Below, piece after piece: positions 9,026-19,378 of a stretch of DNA of 64,000 nt. How positions within the stretch are numbered: position 1 is the first letter of the stretch; each line of letters starts with the position of its first letter. A program made the position numbers and the translations under genes. The DNA is from Clostridiaceae bacterium (GTDB taxonomy: Bacteria; Bacillota; Clostridia; Saccharofermentanales; DTU023), in the NCBI GenBank assembly GCA_012838795.1, contig DUOO01000063.1, forward strand, positions 35,348 to 99,347, given 5' to 3'. Below the pieces are notes generated by a model that was given only the letters and a program-made list of their open reading frames with translations, was not told the origin of the DNA and searched no databases.

Positions 9026-11329
9026 ATAGAAAATATAATTAGCAAAAAATTCATAAAAGTTTATCTGCTGGATTCAACACTTGATTTTGATCAGGAATAT
9101 ACTTACTTACCTAAAGAAGAAGCAGAGCATTTCATAGGCCAATTGGTAGAGGTTCCTTTTGGGCACGGTAATTCTTTACGCAGGGCAGTTATTTCTGCTG
9201 AAGAAAATGAAACTGAATTCAAAGATCTAAAACGTATTGCAAAAGTATTGATCAGTCAGCCTGTTTATCTGCCGGATCAAATTGAATTGGCAAAAGAAAT
9301 GAAACGCAGGTATTTTTGTTCAATCGGTCAAGCTTTGAAAACTATCAGTCCTCCTACGGTTTTTACAATAGGCAAAAAAAGTGCCAGAGCTTGTAGTTTA
9401 ACAGATCGTGATATTGCGGAAGATATGTTATGTGATAATTTATTGACTAGTTTGCAACAACAGCGGGTTGTCGAAATGTTGCTTCAAGTTGAAACTGCTT
9501 CTGTTCAGGAAATAACACAGGCATGTCAGGTAACACCTTCAGTACTTAAGACTTTAGAACGAAAAGGAGTACTGAAATTTTTTACAAAAAATATAGATCG
9601 TGAATTTAAACAACCGGAAATTTGGCCGGAAGCAGAAGTAGAACACTTGAATCAGGATCAGGAAAAAGCTGTTCAAGGAATTCTTGACTTAGCCACAATG
9701 AACGAAACAACAGATGTTGATTTTCAACAAAGTAAAAAAATTTCAAAGTTAAAAGAAGCTTTGTTATTTGGTGTTACCGGCAGTGGAAAAACAGAAGTTT
9801 ATTTAAGAGTAGCAGAACAAATGCTTGAATATGGCAAAACTGTCATTATTTTAGTACCGGAAATATCTTTGACTCCATTGATGATAAGCAGATTTACAAA
9901 AAAATTCGGAGAAAAAATTGCCGTTTTACATAGTAGATTAACTGCAACCCAACGTTTTGAGCAATGGCAAAGCATTTTGTCTCAGGATAAACAAATTGTG
10001 GTAGGGGCACGTTCAGCGATTTTTGCTCCCTTGAAAAATATCGGTTTAATTATTATTGATGAAGAACAAGAGAGTTCATATCGTTCCGAAAGCACACCTC
10101 GTTACAATGCACATGAGATTGCCAGAATCAGAGCGATTCAACAAAATGCATTACTTTTATTAGGATCTGCTACTCCTGCAGTTGAAACTTTTTTCCGTAC
10201 TCAAATCGGAAAATCCGTCAGATTTGAATTGCCGCATCGGGCCAAACCGGCTTCTTTACCGAAAGTACATCTATGTCAAATGAAAAATGAATTTGCCCGT
10301 GATGATTTTGACGGAGTATTCAGCAGACAATTGATTCAAAATCTCAGAGTAACTTTTGCAGATGGTGGTCAAGCTATGTTGTTTTTGAATCGCAGAGGTC
10401 TGACTTCAACTTTACAATGTAAAATCTGCGGATTTGTTGTAAAATGCGATAATTGCGAAGTGCCTATGACGAGACATTTGAACAGACATTACAAGCATAA
10501 AGAGAGGTTAATATGTCACTATTGCGGAAAAATCATACCTGTAATTACAACTTGCCCTCTGTGCGGAAGTGCGAAAATGGAAAGCTCGGGACTTGGTACA
10601 CAGAGAGTGGAGCAAGCTTTTGCCAAATTGTTTCCCGAATATAAAGCGTTGCGTATGGATTTTGATACAACAATCGGAACAGATGCTCATCAAAAAATAT
10701 TATCTCAATTCGGCAGAAAGGAAGCCGATTGTCTGATCGGTACACAGATGATTGCAAAAGGTCATGACTTTCCGAATGTACGGACAGTCGGTATTTTGTC
10801 TGTTGATTCAATGCTTAATACAGGTAATTTCAAATCGGAAGAACGTGCTTTTCAATTAATAACTCAGGCCGCGGGCAGATCCGGCAGATCAGATATTCAA
10901 GGTGATGTTTTTATTCAAGGTTATAATTTGATAAACCATGTGATTAAAAGTGCTTCTGCACAGGATTATATTGAGTTTTATAACTCTGAAATGGAATTTA
11001 GAATGCGGGCAAAATTTATTCCTTTCGGAAATATCGGATTGGCGTTGTTTCAAGGCTTGAATGAGTTAATTGTTAATTCTGAAGCAGATTTTATGTATGA
11101 ATATTTAAATAATATAATACAATCAAATCGCGATTTTTTCAGTAATACCATGATTTATTCACCCGCTCCTGCACCGATTCCTCGTTTACGCAAAAAGTAT
11201 CGTTATCGTTTAATCGTTAAAAGCGACAATATTCTTAAAATTGCTCAGTTGTTTACTTTGGAATCAAGGCGCAAAATGGTAAAAGGTGTAAATCGCAGCC
11301 TGGATATTAACCCTGAACACATGCTATAA
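9026..11329 (+). CDS. priA: Primosomal protein N' (replication restart helicase PriA); start uncertain, the computed TTG at 9143 truncates conserved N-terminus
   Basis: GVTGSGKTEVYL Walker A, IIDEEQESSY, CKICGFVVKCDNC zinc cysteines, GTQMIAKGHDFPNV; in-frame coding upstream of 9143 (KFIKVYLLDSTLDFDQEYTYLPKEEAEHFIGQLVEVPFG). Confidence 0.93.
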   Translation: MENIISKKFIKVYLLDSTLDFDQEYTYLPKEEAEHFIGQLVEVPFGHGNSLRRAVISAEENETEFKDLKRIAKVLISQPVYLPDQIELAKEMKRRYFCSIGQALKTISPPTVFTIGKKSARACSLTDRDIAEDMLCDNLLTSLQQQRVVEMLLQVETASVQEITQACQVTPSVLKTLERKGVLKFFTKNIDREFKQPEIWPEAEVEHLNQDQEKAVQGILDLATMNETTDVDFQQSKKISKLKEALLFGVTGSGKTEVYLRVAEQMLEYGKTVIILVPEISLTPLMISRFTKKFGEKIAVLHSRLTATQRFEQWQSILSQDKQIVVGARSAIFAPLKNIGLIIIDEEQESSYRSESTPRYNAHEIARIRAIQQNALLLLGSATPAVETFFRTQIGKSVRFELPHRAKPASLPKVHLCQMKNEFARDDFDGVFSRQLIQNLRVTFADGGQAMLFLNRRGLTSTLQCKICGFVVKCDNCEVPMTRHLNRHYKHKERLICHYCGKIIPVITTCPLCGSAKMESSGLGTQRVEQAFAKLFPEYKALRMDFDTTIGTDAHQKILSQFGRKEADCLIGTQMIAKGHDFPNVRTVGILSVDSMLNTGNFKSEERAFQLITQAAGRSGRSDIQGDVFIQGYNLINHVIKSASAQDYIEFYNSEMEFRMRAKFIPFGNIGLALFQGLNELIVNSEADFMYEYLNNIIQSNRDFFSNTMIYSPAPAPIPRLRKKYRYRLIVKSDNILKIAQLFTLESRRKMVKGVNRSLDINPEHML

Positions 11330-11364
11330 TCTAGTTTGCAGAATAGATAGAAGTGAAGTGAAGT

Positions 11365-11883
11365 ATGGCATTGAGAAATATAGTAAAAGTTAATACTGAA
11401 GCAGAATCTGTTTTATATAAAAAAGCCAGATTAGTTGAGAAATTTGATGAAAACCTTAAAATGTTGGCAGAAGATATGATTGAAACTATGCATCAGGCAA
11501 ACGGTGTGGGCTTGGCCGCTCCTCAAATTGGTTTGTTGAGAAGGATGTTTGTCATGAATGTAGATGCCGAAGAAGGCGATTTTGTTATTATTAATCCTGA
11601 AATCAGCGAGATGGAAGGTGAGAGCATAGAATATGAAGGTTGTTTGTCTTATCCTCAAATGTTCGGCAAAGTCAAACGACCGCTTAAATTAAAATTGAAA
11701 TACGATGATTTAAATGGTGATCCTCAAGAGATGGAAGCTGAAGGGTTAAAAGCAAGATGCATTTGTCATGAAACGGATCATTTAGATGGTATTATGTTCA
11801 CGGAAAAAGTCATAGGCGGATTGGTTCATGAATCTCGATTGACAGAAGATGCAGATAATATTGATCAAGGACAACTTGATTGA
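11365..11883 (+). CDS. def: Peptide deformylase
   Basis: GVGLAAPQIG, EGCLSYP, CHETDHLDG motifs; priA-def-fmt order. Confidence 0.97.
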   Translation: MALRNIVKVNTEAESVLYKKARLVEKFDENLKMLAEDMIETMHQANGVGLAAPQIGLLRRMFVMNVDAEEGDFVIINPEISEMEGESIEYEGCLSYPQMFGKVKRPLKLKLKYDDLNGDPQEMEAEGLKARCICHETDHLDGIMFTEKVIGGLVHESRLTEDADNIDQGQLD

Positions 11884-11967
11884 TTCTTGTAGATTTAAGA
11901 TATTGATATCAGTGAGTATTAAAAAGTCATATATTCTTATTTATACAGAGAATATGAGGAAAATAAT

Positions 11968-12930
11968 TTGAACAAAATCTCAGCAAATAGCAAAATGAAA
12001 AGAATTATTTTTATGGGCACACCGGATTTTGCTGTTCCTGCATTAAATGCTTTGATTGAACATGGTTTTAATATTGTGGCGGTAATTAGTCAACCTGACA
12101 GGCCACAGGGACGCAAACAAAAAGTAGTGCCGACTCCTGTTGCAAAAGTGGCTGAAAAATACAATTTATTATTGCTACAACCTGAATCAATCAATCAATC
12201 AGAAACTATACAGAAGGTTATTTCTTTAGATCCCGATCTGATAATAACTGCAGCATACGGTCAAATATTGCGCCAAAAGATTCTGGATATTCCCAAATAC
12301 GGTTGTGTCAATATTCATGCTTCATTATTGCCTTTGTACAGAGGGGCAGCTCCGATTAATGCCGCAATTATTGATGGTCAAACAGAAACCGGGATTACGA
12401 TTATGCAGATGGATCATGGTTGTGATACCGGAGATATTCTATTACAAAAAAAGATTACGATCGATAATGATGCAACTGCCGGTTCACTATTTGACGAATT
12501 AGCTCAATTGGGTGCTGAAACAATTGTTGAATTTTTACCGGAGTTTTTTACAGGCAATGTTGTTAGGCTTGCACAAGATGATAATGATGCTACTTATGCT
12601 CCTAAAATGACGCGTAAAACAGGCAAAATTAATTGGCAAAACAGTGCGATCATGATTGACAGACTAATCAGAGGAACTCAACCTTGGCCGGGATGTTATA
12701 CATATTATAAAGGTCAACGCATGAAAATTTTTGCGGCAGATATCATTTTTCAAGAAAGAATGCAAGGTGAACCGGGCGAGCTATTGTCTTGTGACGGCGG
12801 CTTAATTATCCAATGCGGTTCAGATGCAATTAAACTAAAAGAAATTCAAATTGCTTCCGGCAGACAAATGTGTACGGAGATTTGTGCTCATAATTATATT
12901 CCCGGGATCATTTTAGGAAAAGATGAATAA
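11968..12930 (+). CDS. fmt: Methionyl-tRNA formyltransferase (TTG start at 11968 or ATG at 11995)
   Basis: IIFMGTPDFAVPAL, NIHASLLPLYRGAAPI, DTGDIL motifs. Confidence 0.96.
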   Translation: MNKISANSKMKRIIFMGTPDFAVPALNALIEHGFNIVAVISQPDRPQGRKQKVVPTPVAKVAEKYNLLLLQPESINQSETIQKVISLDPDLIITAAYGQILRQKILDIPKYGCVNIHASLLPLYRGAAPINAAIIDGQTETGITIMQMDHGCDTGDILLQKKITIDNDATAGSLFDELAQLGAETIVEFLPEFFTGNVVRLAQDDNDATYAPKMTRKTGKINWQNSAIMIDRLIRGTQPWPGCYTYYKGQRMKIFAADIIFQERMQGEPGELLSCDGGLIIQCGSDAIKLKEIQIASGRQMCTEICAHNYIPGIILGKDE

Positions 12931-12935
12931 TTAAG

Positions 12936-13637
12936 GTGGAAAATATGTGGTATTGGTACTTATTAATTCCTATATTATTTTTAAGTCTTATTGCTCAGGC
13001 GAGAGTTAAGAGTACTTTTAATAAATATAATAATATCGGGACAAAAAGCGGATTAACAGGAACACAGGCGGCAAGAATGATTCTGAATATGAATAATTTG
13101 CACAATGTCCGAATTGAAGGTGTCAGTGGTGAATTAACTGACCATTATGACCCCAGATCAAACGTATTACGTTTATCGGATTCTACCAGAGACGTCAATT
13201 CAATTGCTGCTATCGGTGTAGCAGCACATGAAGCAGGACATGCAATCCAAGACGGAGTCAATTTTGTACCAAATAAGATAAGAGCTTCTCTGGTGCCGGT
13301 TGCCAGAATCGGTTCGGCAGCCGGTCCTTATTTAGCCATTATCGGAGTAGTGATCAGTTATTCGGTGGAATTCGGCATGACACTTGCATATATCGGCTTA
13401 GCATTATATGTCTTTGCTTTTTTGTTTTATCTGGTAACCTTACCTGTAGAATTTAATGCAAGCAACAGAGCTGTTAAGATTCTAAGTGCGACCGGTATTC
13501 TGGCACCTGATGAGCTTAAAGGTGCGAAAAAAGTTTTAAATGCGGCGGCCATGACTTACGTAGCCTCGACAATTTCCGCGTTATTTTCGCTTTTGAGAAT
13601 AGCTGTGATTGTCTTAAGCGGCAGAAGGCGTGACTAG
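12936..13637 (+). CDS. Neutral zinc metallopeptidase, YugP-like membrane protein
   Basis: AAHEAGHAIQD zinc motif, YDPRSNVLRLS, multiple TM segments; located between fmt and rsmB as often seen in Firmicutes. Confidence 0.88.
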   Translation: MENMWYWYLLIPILFLSLIAQARVKSTFNKYNNIGTKSGLTGTQAARMILNMNNLHNVRIEGVSGELTDHYDPRSNVLRLSDSTRDVNSIAAIGVAAHEAGHAIQDGVNFVPNKIRASLVPVARIGSAAGPYLAIIGVVISYSVEFGMTLAYIGLALYVFAFLFYLVTLPVEFNASNRAVKILSATGILAPDELKGAKKVLNAAAMTYVASTISALFSLLRIAVIVLSGRRRD

Positions 13638-13718
13638 CAAAAAGTGATTTAATTCAAATATTTTAGAAGTATTTTCATAAATACAAATTCATTGTTGATA
13701 TTTCCTGACTGATTATTA

Positions 13719-15080
13719 ATGACAACTTACGATTATCCGAGATCAAGAGCAATACAAGCATTGAACATGATTTTAAATCAAGACAAATTTTCCAATGATG
13801 TCTTGAATACTTTATTAATTGATCCTAAATTATCAAATTTAGATCGTAAATTTGTGACTGCTTTAGTCTATGGGGTTTTAGACTATTTGCCTTTAATTGA
13901 TCAAATTATCAGCAGTGCCTCTCAGCGCTCACCGGATAAAATTGATTCTGTTGTTATGAATATTTTAAGACTTGGTGTCTGGCAGCTTGAATTTGCAAAT
14001 AAAATACCCAAATCTTCAGCCGTTGATGAAAGTGTCAAACTGGCTACACGCTTCAATAAACGATCTGCCGGCAGTTATATTAACGCAGTTTTACGGAATG
14101 TCATTCGTAATCCGTTAAAATTGATGAAAAAACAAGAACATCTGAAATATGGCATGACTTCTGAAATCTTCGGTATGTATAAAAAATGGTTTGGTGAAGG
14201 AGATGCCAAATCGGTATGTAACAGTTATTTGACAGCTGATCCTCGACTGACAGTATTGTTCAGAGGTACGGCAATCGAAAAACGAAATTGGATTTCGGAG
14301 CTCAATGAAATCGGTATTACAATCCGGCCGGGGATTTTAATACATAATTCTTATATATTGGATAATTTACCGGCCGGCGTACAGGATTTACCTGGTTATC
14401 AGCAAGGCCTGTTTTATGTTCAAGATGAATCTTCAATGTTAGTTGCAGAAGTCATGCAGTTAAAAAAAGATCAACTGATTCTGGATGCTTGTGCAGGATT
14501 GGGCGGCAAGTCATTTGCATTATTGAATCAAATTCCGCAACTGGAAATTACTGCATTAGAACCTAATCAGGAACGTTATCAAGGGTTACAAGATAATATA
14601 CAAAGATTGAAAATTGATCGGATAAAAGATTTGAAAATTGATTTGCAGAGTTTTGTTCGAAGTTATTCTAATAGTCGATATTTTGATCAAATTCTATTAG
14701 ATGTACCTTGTAGCGGTTTAGGGGTTCTGAGAAACAAACCGGAAATTAAATTAAATTTAAGTTATGACACATTGCAGGAATTCCCTGAAATTCAAATTGA
14801 TTTACTGGAACATGCCGCAAAATTATTAACTTCAACAGGAAAACTATTATATAGCACATGTACAATAAATCCTGCGGAGAACGAACAATTGATTGCCGAA
14901 TTTTTGGCATCTCGAGCAGGTCGGAATTTCAAAGTAATTGATCTATCATATGTTTTAGATTTAATTAAGCCGGAATATATAGAAGAGATACAAGACGGCT
15001 TGAATTGCTACGGTTTGAGTATCAGACCGGACAAGATTCCTGTTGACGGATTTTTTATCAGTTATTTAATAAGAAAATAG
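13719..15080 (+). CDS. rsmB: 16S rRNA (cytosine-967-C5)-methyltransferase
   Basis: NusB-like N-terminus, VQDESSMLVAEV, DACAGLGGKS, LDVPCSGLGVLRNKPEIK, YSTCTINPAENE. Confidence 0.94.
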   Translation: MTTYDYPRSRAIQALNMILNQDKFSNDVLNTLLIDPKLSNLDRKFVTALVYGVLDYLPLIDQIISSASQRSPDKIDSVVMNILRLGVWQLEFANKIPKSSAVDESVKLATRFNKRSAGSYINAVLRNVIRNPLKLMKKQEHLKYGMTSEIFGMYKKWFGEGDAKSVCNSYLTADPRLTVLFRGTAIEKRNWISELNEIGITIRPGILIHNSYILDNLPAGVQDLPGYQQGLFYVQDESSMLVAEVMQLKKDQLILDACAGLGGKSFALLNQIPQLEITALEPNQERYQGLQDNIQRLKIDRIKDLKIDLQSFVRSYSNSRYFDQILLDVPCSGLGVLRNKPEIKLNLSYDTLQEFPEIQIDLLEHAAKLLTSTGKLLYSTCTINPAENEQLIAEFLASRAGRNFKVIDLSYVLDLIKPEYIEEIQDGLNCYGLSIRPDKIPVDGFFISYLIRK

Positions 15081-15185
15081 AATGTTAATATTAAATATGT
15101 CAAAATAGAGCAGCTGAACTTTCAAAAAATATTTAGCAGAAGAAAATATTAATTATTAAATATAGAATTTTCATAAGCGAGTAAA

Positions 15186-16232
15186 ATGAACAAACAAAAT
15201 AAACCAAGAATTTTTTATGATTATGATTATCCGGACTTAGAAATCTTGGCTGAAAAATATAATTGGCCTAAATTTCGGATAAAACAATTACTGGAATGGC
15301 AAGCTAAAAGCATTCAGTCAACTTCCGGAATGACAAATATTCCAAAAGATATGCGTATCGTGCTTGAACGAGAGATGGTCTGGCCCGCTTTGAAGATTGT
15401 TAAAATTGAACGCTCGAAAGTTGAACCGGTTAATAAATATCTTTTTGAACTATCCGACGGAAATATTATTGAAACTGTTTCAATGCATTACAATTATGGA
15501 CATTCAGTTTGTTTGACAACTCAAGTCGGATGCAAAATGGGTTGCGGGTTCTGCGCTTCTGCCAAACCGGGCTTTAAGCGCAATTTGACTGCCGGAGAAA
15601 TGCTTGCTCAGATTACAATGATTTCTCATATGGAACAATCACACATAAGTCACGCTGTTCTGATGGGGATTGGTGAAGCTTTAGATAATTATGATCAAAC
15701 AATTAAATTCTTAAACAGACTCCGCTCGAAATTTGGCTTTACGATGAGTATGCGAAATATTACTTTGTCTACTTGCGGTTTAGTGCCGCAGATCAAAAAA
15801 TTGGCAAAAGAACATTTGCCGATAACCTTGGCGATTTCACTTCATTCAGCTGATCAGGCTATAAGAAATATGCTGATGCCGATATCAAAACATTATCCGA
15901 TTGAAGAGATTGTTCAAGTGGCAGATTATTACTTTGCTGAAACGGGTCGTCGAGTAACCTATGAATATACTTTGTTTGACAGAATCAATGATCAACCTGC
16001 ACATGCGGAACAATTGGCAAAATTATTAAAAGGTAAGCCGGTTCATGTAAATTTGATTCCTGCCAATGAGGTAGCCGATTCTATTTGGACTGGATCTGCC
16101 AAAGATGCGATTAATAATTTTTTATTAATTTTAAATAAAAATAAAATTAATGCCACAATACGCTATTCCGCCGGTCAAGATATAACTGCAGCATGCGGGC
16201 AGCTGAGAAGACAAAATATACAAAATAATTGA
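15186..16232 (+). CDS. rlmN: 23S rRNA (adenine2503-C2)/tRNA methyltransferase, radical SAM
   Basis: CLTTQVGCKMGCGFCAS radical SAM CxxxCxxC, LAISLHSADQAIRNMLMPI. Confidence 0.95.
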   Translation: MNKQNKPRIFYDYDYPDLEILAEKYNWPKFRIKQLLEWQAKSIQSTSGMTNIPKDMRIVLEREMVWPALKIVKIERSKVEPVNKYLFELSDGNIIETVSMHYNYGHSVCLTTQVGCKMGCGFCASAKPGFKRNLTAGEMLAQITMISHMEQSHISHAVLMGIGEALDNYDQTIKFLNRLRSKFGFTMSMRNITLSTCGLVPQIKKLAKEHLPITLAISLHSADQAIRNMLMPISKHYPIEEIVQVADYYFAETGRRVTYEYTLFDRINDQPAHAEQLAKLLKGKPVHVNLIPANEVADSIWTGSAKDAINNFLLILNKNKINATIRYSAGQDITAACGQLRRQNIQNN

Positions 16233-16359
16233 CAGAAACTAATCAACTTACCAATGCCAATTTGTAAAGCTTGCCACTATTTATGCTTAATGCTAAAATT
16301 AGAATTTGCAATCATAAGTATGCTCGTGATCGGTGACAGTATATATGGAAGAATTAAAT

Positions 16360-17109
16360 ATGTTAAAAAAGTTTAAAGTAGCCGCTTTATCCGATATTGG
16401 ACTAGTACGTGAAGGCAATGAAGATAATTTCGGTTTTGTAACCTTCGAAGAGGATTATCCTTTTGTTTGTATTGTTGCTGACGGTATGGGTGGTCACCTT
16501 AACGGTGAGTTGGCTAGTAAAATTGCTGTCGAATATTGTCAAACTCGTTTAAAAAAAGATTTGCCGCTCGAAAATGAACCGCAAACCATTAAGAATTTAT
16601 TGAATGATGTTATTCAAAAAGCCAATATAAAAGTATATTTAACTTCTTTGGAAACTCCTAAAAATAAAGGTATGGGAACAACTTTGACTATTGCGGTTTT
16701 TTACCAATCAAGTGTTTATATCGGTCATATTGGCGATTCGCGTTGCTATTTATTACGTGACAGATATTTAGATTGTTTGACTATCGATCATACGGTTGTT
16801 CATGAAATGATTGAAGCCGGAACAATTACTGAAGCAGAAATCTATACACATCCACAAAGACATGTATTGACCCAAGCACTTGGTGCCTCCGGATATTTAA
16901 GACCTGATATTGTACATATGGACTTGCAAAAACAAGATCGCTATTTGTTGTGTAGTGACGGGTTACATGGTTATGTCGGAGAAAATGAAATTGAAAATAC
17001 GCTTGCCCAAAACAATGAACCGGAAATTATTTGTGAGATATTAATTAACAAAGCAAATAAAGTGGGCGGCAAAGACAATATCACTACGGTTGTAGTGCTT
17101 TATGAGTGA
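16360..17109 (+). CDS. PP2C-family Ser/Thr protein phosphatase (ORF extends to 16333; 16360 ATG has a better spaced RBS)
   Basis: SDIGLVREGNEDNFG, VADGMGGHLNGELAS, GHIGDSRCYLLR, GGKDNIT motifs; adjacent PASTA kinase. Confidence 0.95.
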   Translation: MLKKFKVAALSDIGLVREGNEDNFGFVTFEEDYPFVCIVADGMGGHLNGELASKIAVEYCQTRLKKDLPLENEPQTIKNLLNDVIQKANIKVYLTSLETPKNKGMGTTLTIAVFYQSSVYIGHIGDSRCYLLRDRYLDCLTIDHTVVHEMIEAGTITEAEIYTHPQRHVLTQALGASGYLRPDIVHMDLQKQDRYLLCSDGLHGYVGENEIENTLAQNNEPEIICEILINKANKVGGKDNITTVVVLYE

Positions 17110-17130
17110 TTTTGTCATTTGGAGGGCTTA

Positions 17131-19356
17131 ATGAAAGTCAATAAGCGAAATTTGGCATCCGGTACAGTCTTAGGCGGACGTTATAGCGTTGTTCGAACTC
17201 TGGGACAAGGCGGGATGGCCCATGTATATATGGCTGAAGACTTGCATAACAAGTCTTATGTTGCTTTAAAAGTTATGCGTGATGAATTGTCAGATGATCC
17301 TGAGTTCATCAGACGTTTTGCAACCGAAGCAAGAGCTGCTGCAAGTCTTGATCATCCGAATATTGTAGCAGTTCTTGACTATGGACAGGATAAAGATGTC
17401 AGATATATTGTCCAAGAATATGTTGAAGGAAAAACTTTAAAAGATTTAATCCGTGAACAGGGTGCACTGGATTATCATTTAGCCATACCGCTAATGGTTC
17501 AAATAGGTCTTGCTTTAGAACATGCTCATAAAAGAGGTGTAATTCATCGTGATATGAAACCTCAAAATGTAATGATTACATCGGATATGGTTGCCAAGGT
17601 TACCGATTTCGGAATTGCCAGAACGACTAATGCAAATACGATTACTTTAACCGGTGGTGTGGCTTTCGGATCGGTACATTATTTTTCTCCGGAACAAGCA
17701 AGAGGGAGTCACGTTACCGAGCGCTCGGATTTGTATTCACTGGGGATAATGTTATATGAAATGTTGACAGGGGAATTGCCGTTTGACGGTGATTCTTCAG
17801 TAGCAGTTGCAATCAAACAGTTGCAGGAAATGCCGGACCCGCCAAGTCGATATAATCCAAAACTGCCGCGTTCTTTGGATAATATCGTTTTTAAAACAAT
17901 TCAAAAAAGTCCGGGTAATCGATATGCATCAGCGAGAGCTTTTGTCGATGAGTTGGATGCTTTTCTAAGAAATCCGCAGGGAAGATACGGAGTTATAGCC
18001 GGTAGCCGTAATAAAGTTGAAGCTTCCTCGTCTTTTGGAGGTCAAACAAAAGGTTCAAATTTTGAAAAAATTCATGAACTGGAATCTTCGATTCACAAAA
18101 GCCGCAGAACACGGACCAGAGATACATCGGTTGTTGTGATAATAATTGTGGTTACGGTTGCCGTTGTAGTTGCCGGTTTATATTGGTTGATAAATTCCAT
18201 TAAAAAATCTAATGCGCAAAACGGCGAAGATTTTTTTGTTTTAGAAGATTATACGGGTGAAAACATCGAGATTGTTGCTAATCAGTTGATAAATGAACAT
18301 GGTTTAGAAATTGAAAAAGATTTATTTATTGAATGGAAAACCAATGATGTTACTAAGGGCAACATTTATGATCAGGAGCCGAAACCTAAACAAAAATTCT
18401 TTGTCGGTAAAGACAAATTAAAGTTGATGGTTAGTGCCGGAAATGAAATTTCTTATGTTCCGGATGTTATCGGTGAAACTAAGGAAAATGCCAGTAATTT
18501 GCTTGAGAGCATGAATTATAATGTATTAATTAAATATCAAAGTTCGGAAACATACGCAGAGAATATCGTAATAAATTCTTTGCCGCGTCCGGGGAGCGCT
18601 TTACCGCCGGGTGAGAAAGTAACAATTTACGTTTCTGAAGGTCCGTCTGATGCAACCGAATTAACAACTGAAGTACCATATATTGTCGGATATACTTGGG
18701 AAGCTGCAATGCAAATCCTTTCTGATGCAAATTTGAATATAGGTGAGGCTACAGGCATTGACGGCAGTGTCGCAGAAAAAGATCGGATTATTATTAAACA
18801 ATCTCCTGCAGAAGGTGTAATGGTCAGAATTAATTCTGAAGTTGCCGTTACCTACGGAACTTCAAAACAATACGACGAATATATGAATCCTACGGAAGCG
18901 ACTACATCCAAAGGTGTGACCAAAATGCCCAATTTGGTAGGTAAAACGTGGGATGTTGCATATAATCAGATTACTAATTGGAGTGCGGACAGTATCCCTG
19001 ATAATATTAAAGTTACTTACATCAGTGCAGCATCAAAAGCAGAAGCTTACCATATGACAAATCCGGAAAAAGCCTATATTTTAAGTCAATCAGTTAGTCC
19101 GGACACAAATTTAAAAAGTGTGAATGAGATTCTCTTTATGCTCGGTACTTACGCGGATTATCAGGAAATGTTAAATCCGACAGAACCGCCGACCACAACG
19201 ACGGAACCGACTACTACACCGCCAACAACCGAAACACCGACAACTACGGAACCGCCAACGGATCCGACTTTGCCAACAGATTCCTCGATTAATCCTGAAC
19301 CTGAACCTGAGCCTGAACCTGAACCCGAACCGGATCCGACCCCGGAAGGTGGTTAA
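17131..19356 (+). CDS. prkC: PASTA-domain Ser/Thr protein kinase (PrkC/Stk1 family)
   Basis: GQGGMAHVYMAED, VIHRDMKPQNVMI, TDFGIARTT kinase motifs; single TM (VVVIIIVVTVAVVVAGLYWLI); several PASTA-like repeats; Thr/Pro then Glu-Pro tail. ATG at 17131 preceded by TTGGAGGGC RBS. Confidence 0.95.
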   Translation: MKVNKRNLASGTVLGGRYSVVRTLGQGGMAHVYMAEDLHNKSYVALKVMRDELSDDPEFIRRFATEARAAASLDHPNIVAVLDYGQDKDVRYIVQEYVEGKTLKDLIREQGALDYHLAIPLMVQIGLALEHAHKRGVIHRDMKPQNVMITSDMVAKVTDFGIARTTNANTITLTGGVAFGSVHYFSPEQARGSHVTERSDLYSLGIMLYEMLTGELPFDGDSSVAVAIKQLQEMPDPPSRYNPKLPRSLDNIVFKTIQKSPGNRYASARAFVDELDAFLRNPQGRYGVIAGSRNKVEASSSFGGQTKGSNFEKIHELESSIHKSRRTRTRDTSVVVIIIVVTVAVVVAGLYWLINSIKKSNAQNGEDFFVLEDYTGENIEIVANQLINEHGLEIEKDLFIEWKTNDVTKGNIYDQEPKPKQKFFVGKDKLKLMVSAGNEISYVPDVIGETKENASNLLESMNYNVLIKYQSSETYAENIVINSLPRPGSALPPGEKVTIYVSEGPSDATELTTEVPYIVGYTWEAAMQILSDANLNIGEATGIDGSVAEKDRIIIKQSPAEGVMVRINSEVAVTYGTSKQYDEYMNPTEATTSKGVTKMPNLVGKTWDVAYNQITNWSADSIPDNIKVTYISAASKAEAYHMTNPEKAYILSQSVSPDTNLKSVNEILFMLGTYADYQEMLNPTEPPTTTTEPTTTPPTTETPTTTEPPTDPTLPTDSSINPEPEPEPEPEPEPDPTPEGG

Positions 19357-19378
19357 TTAATGTTAGGTTTTAACTAAA

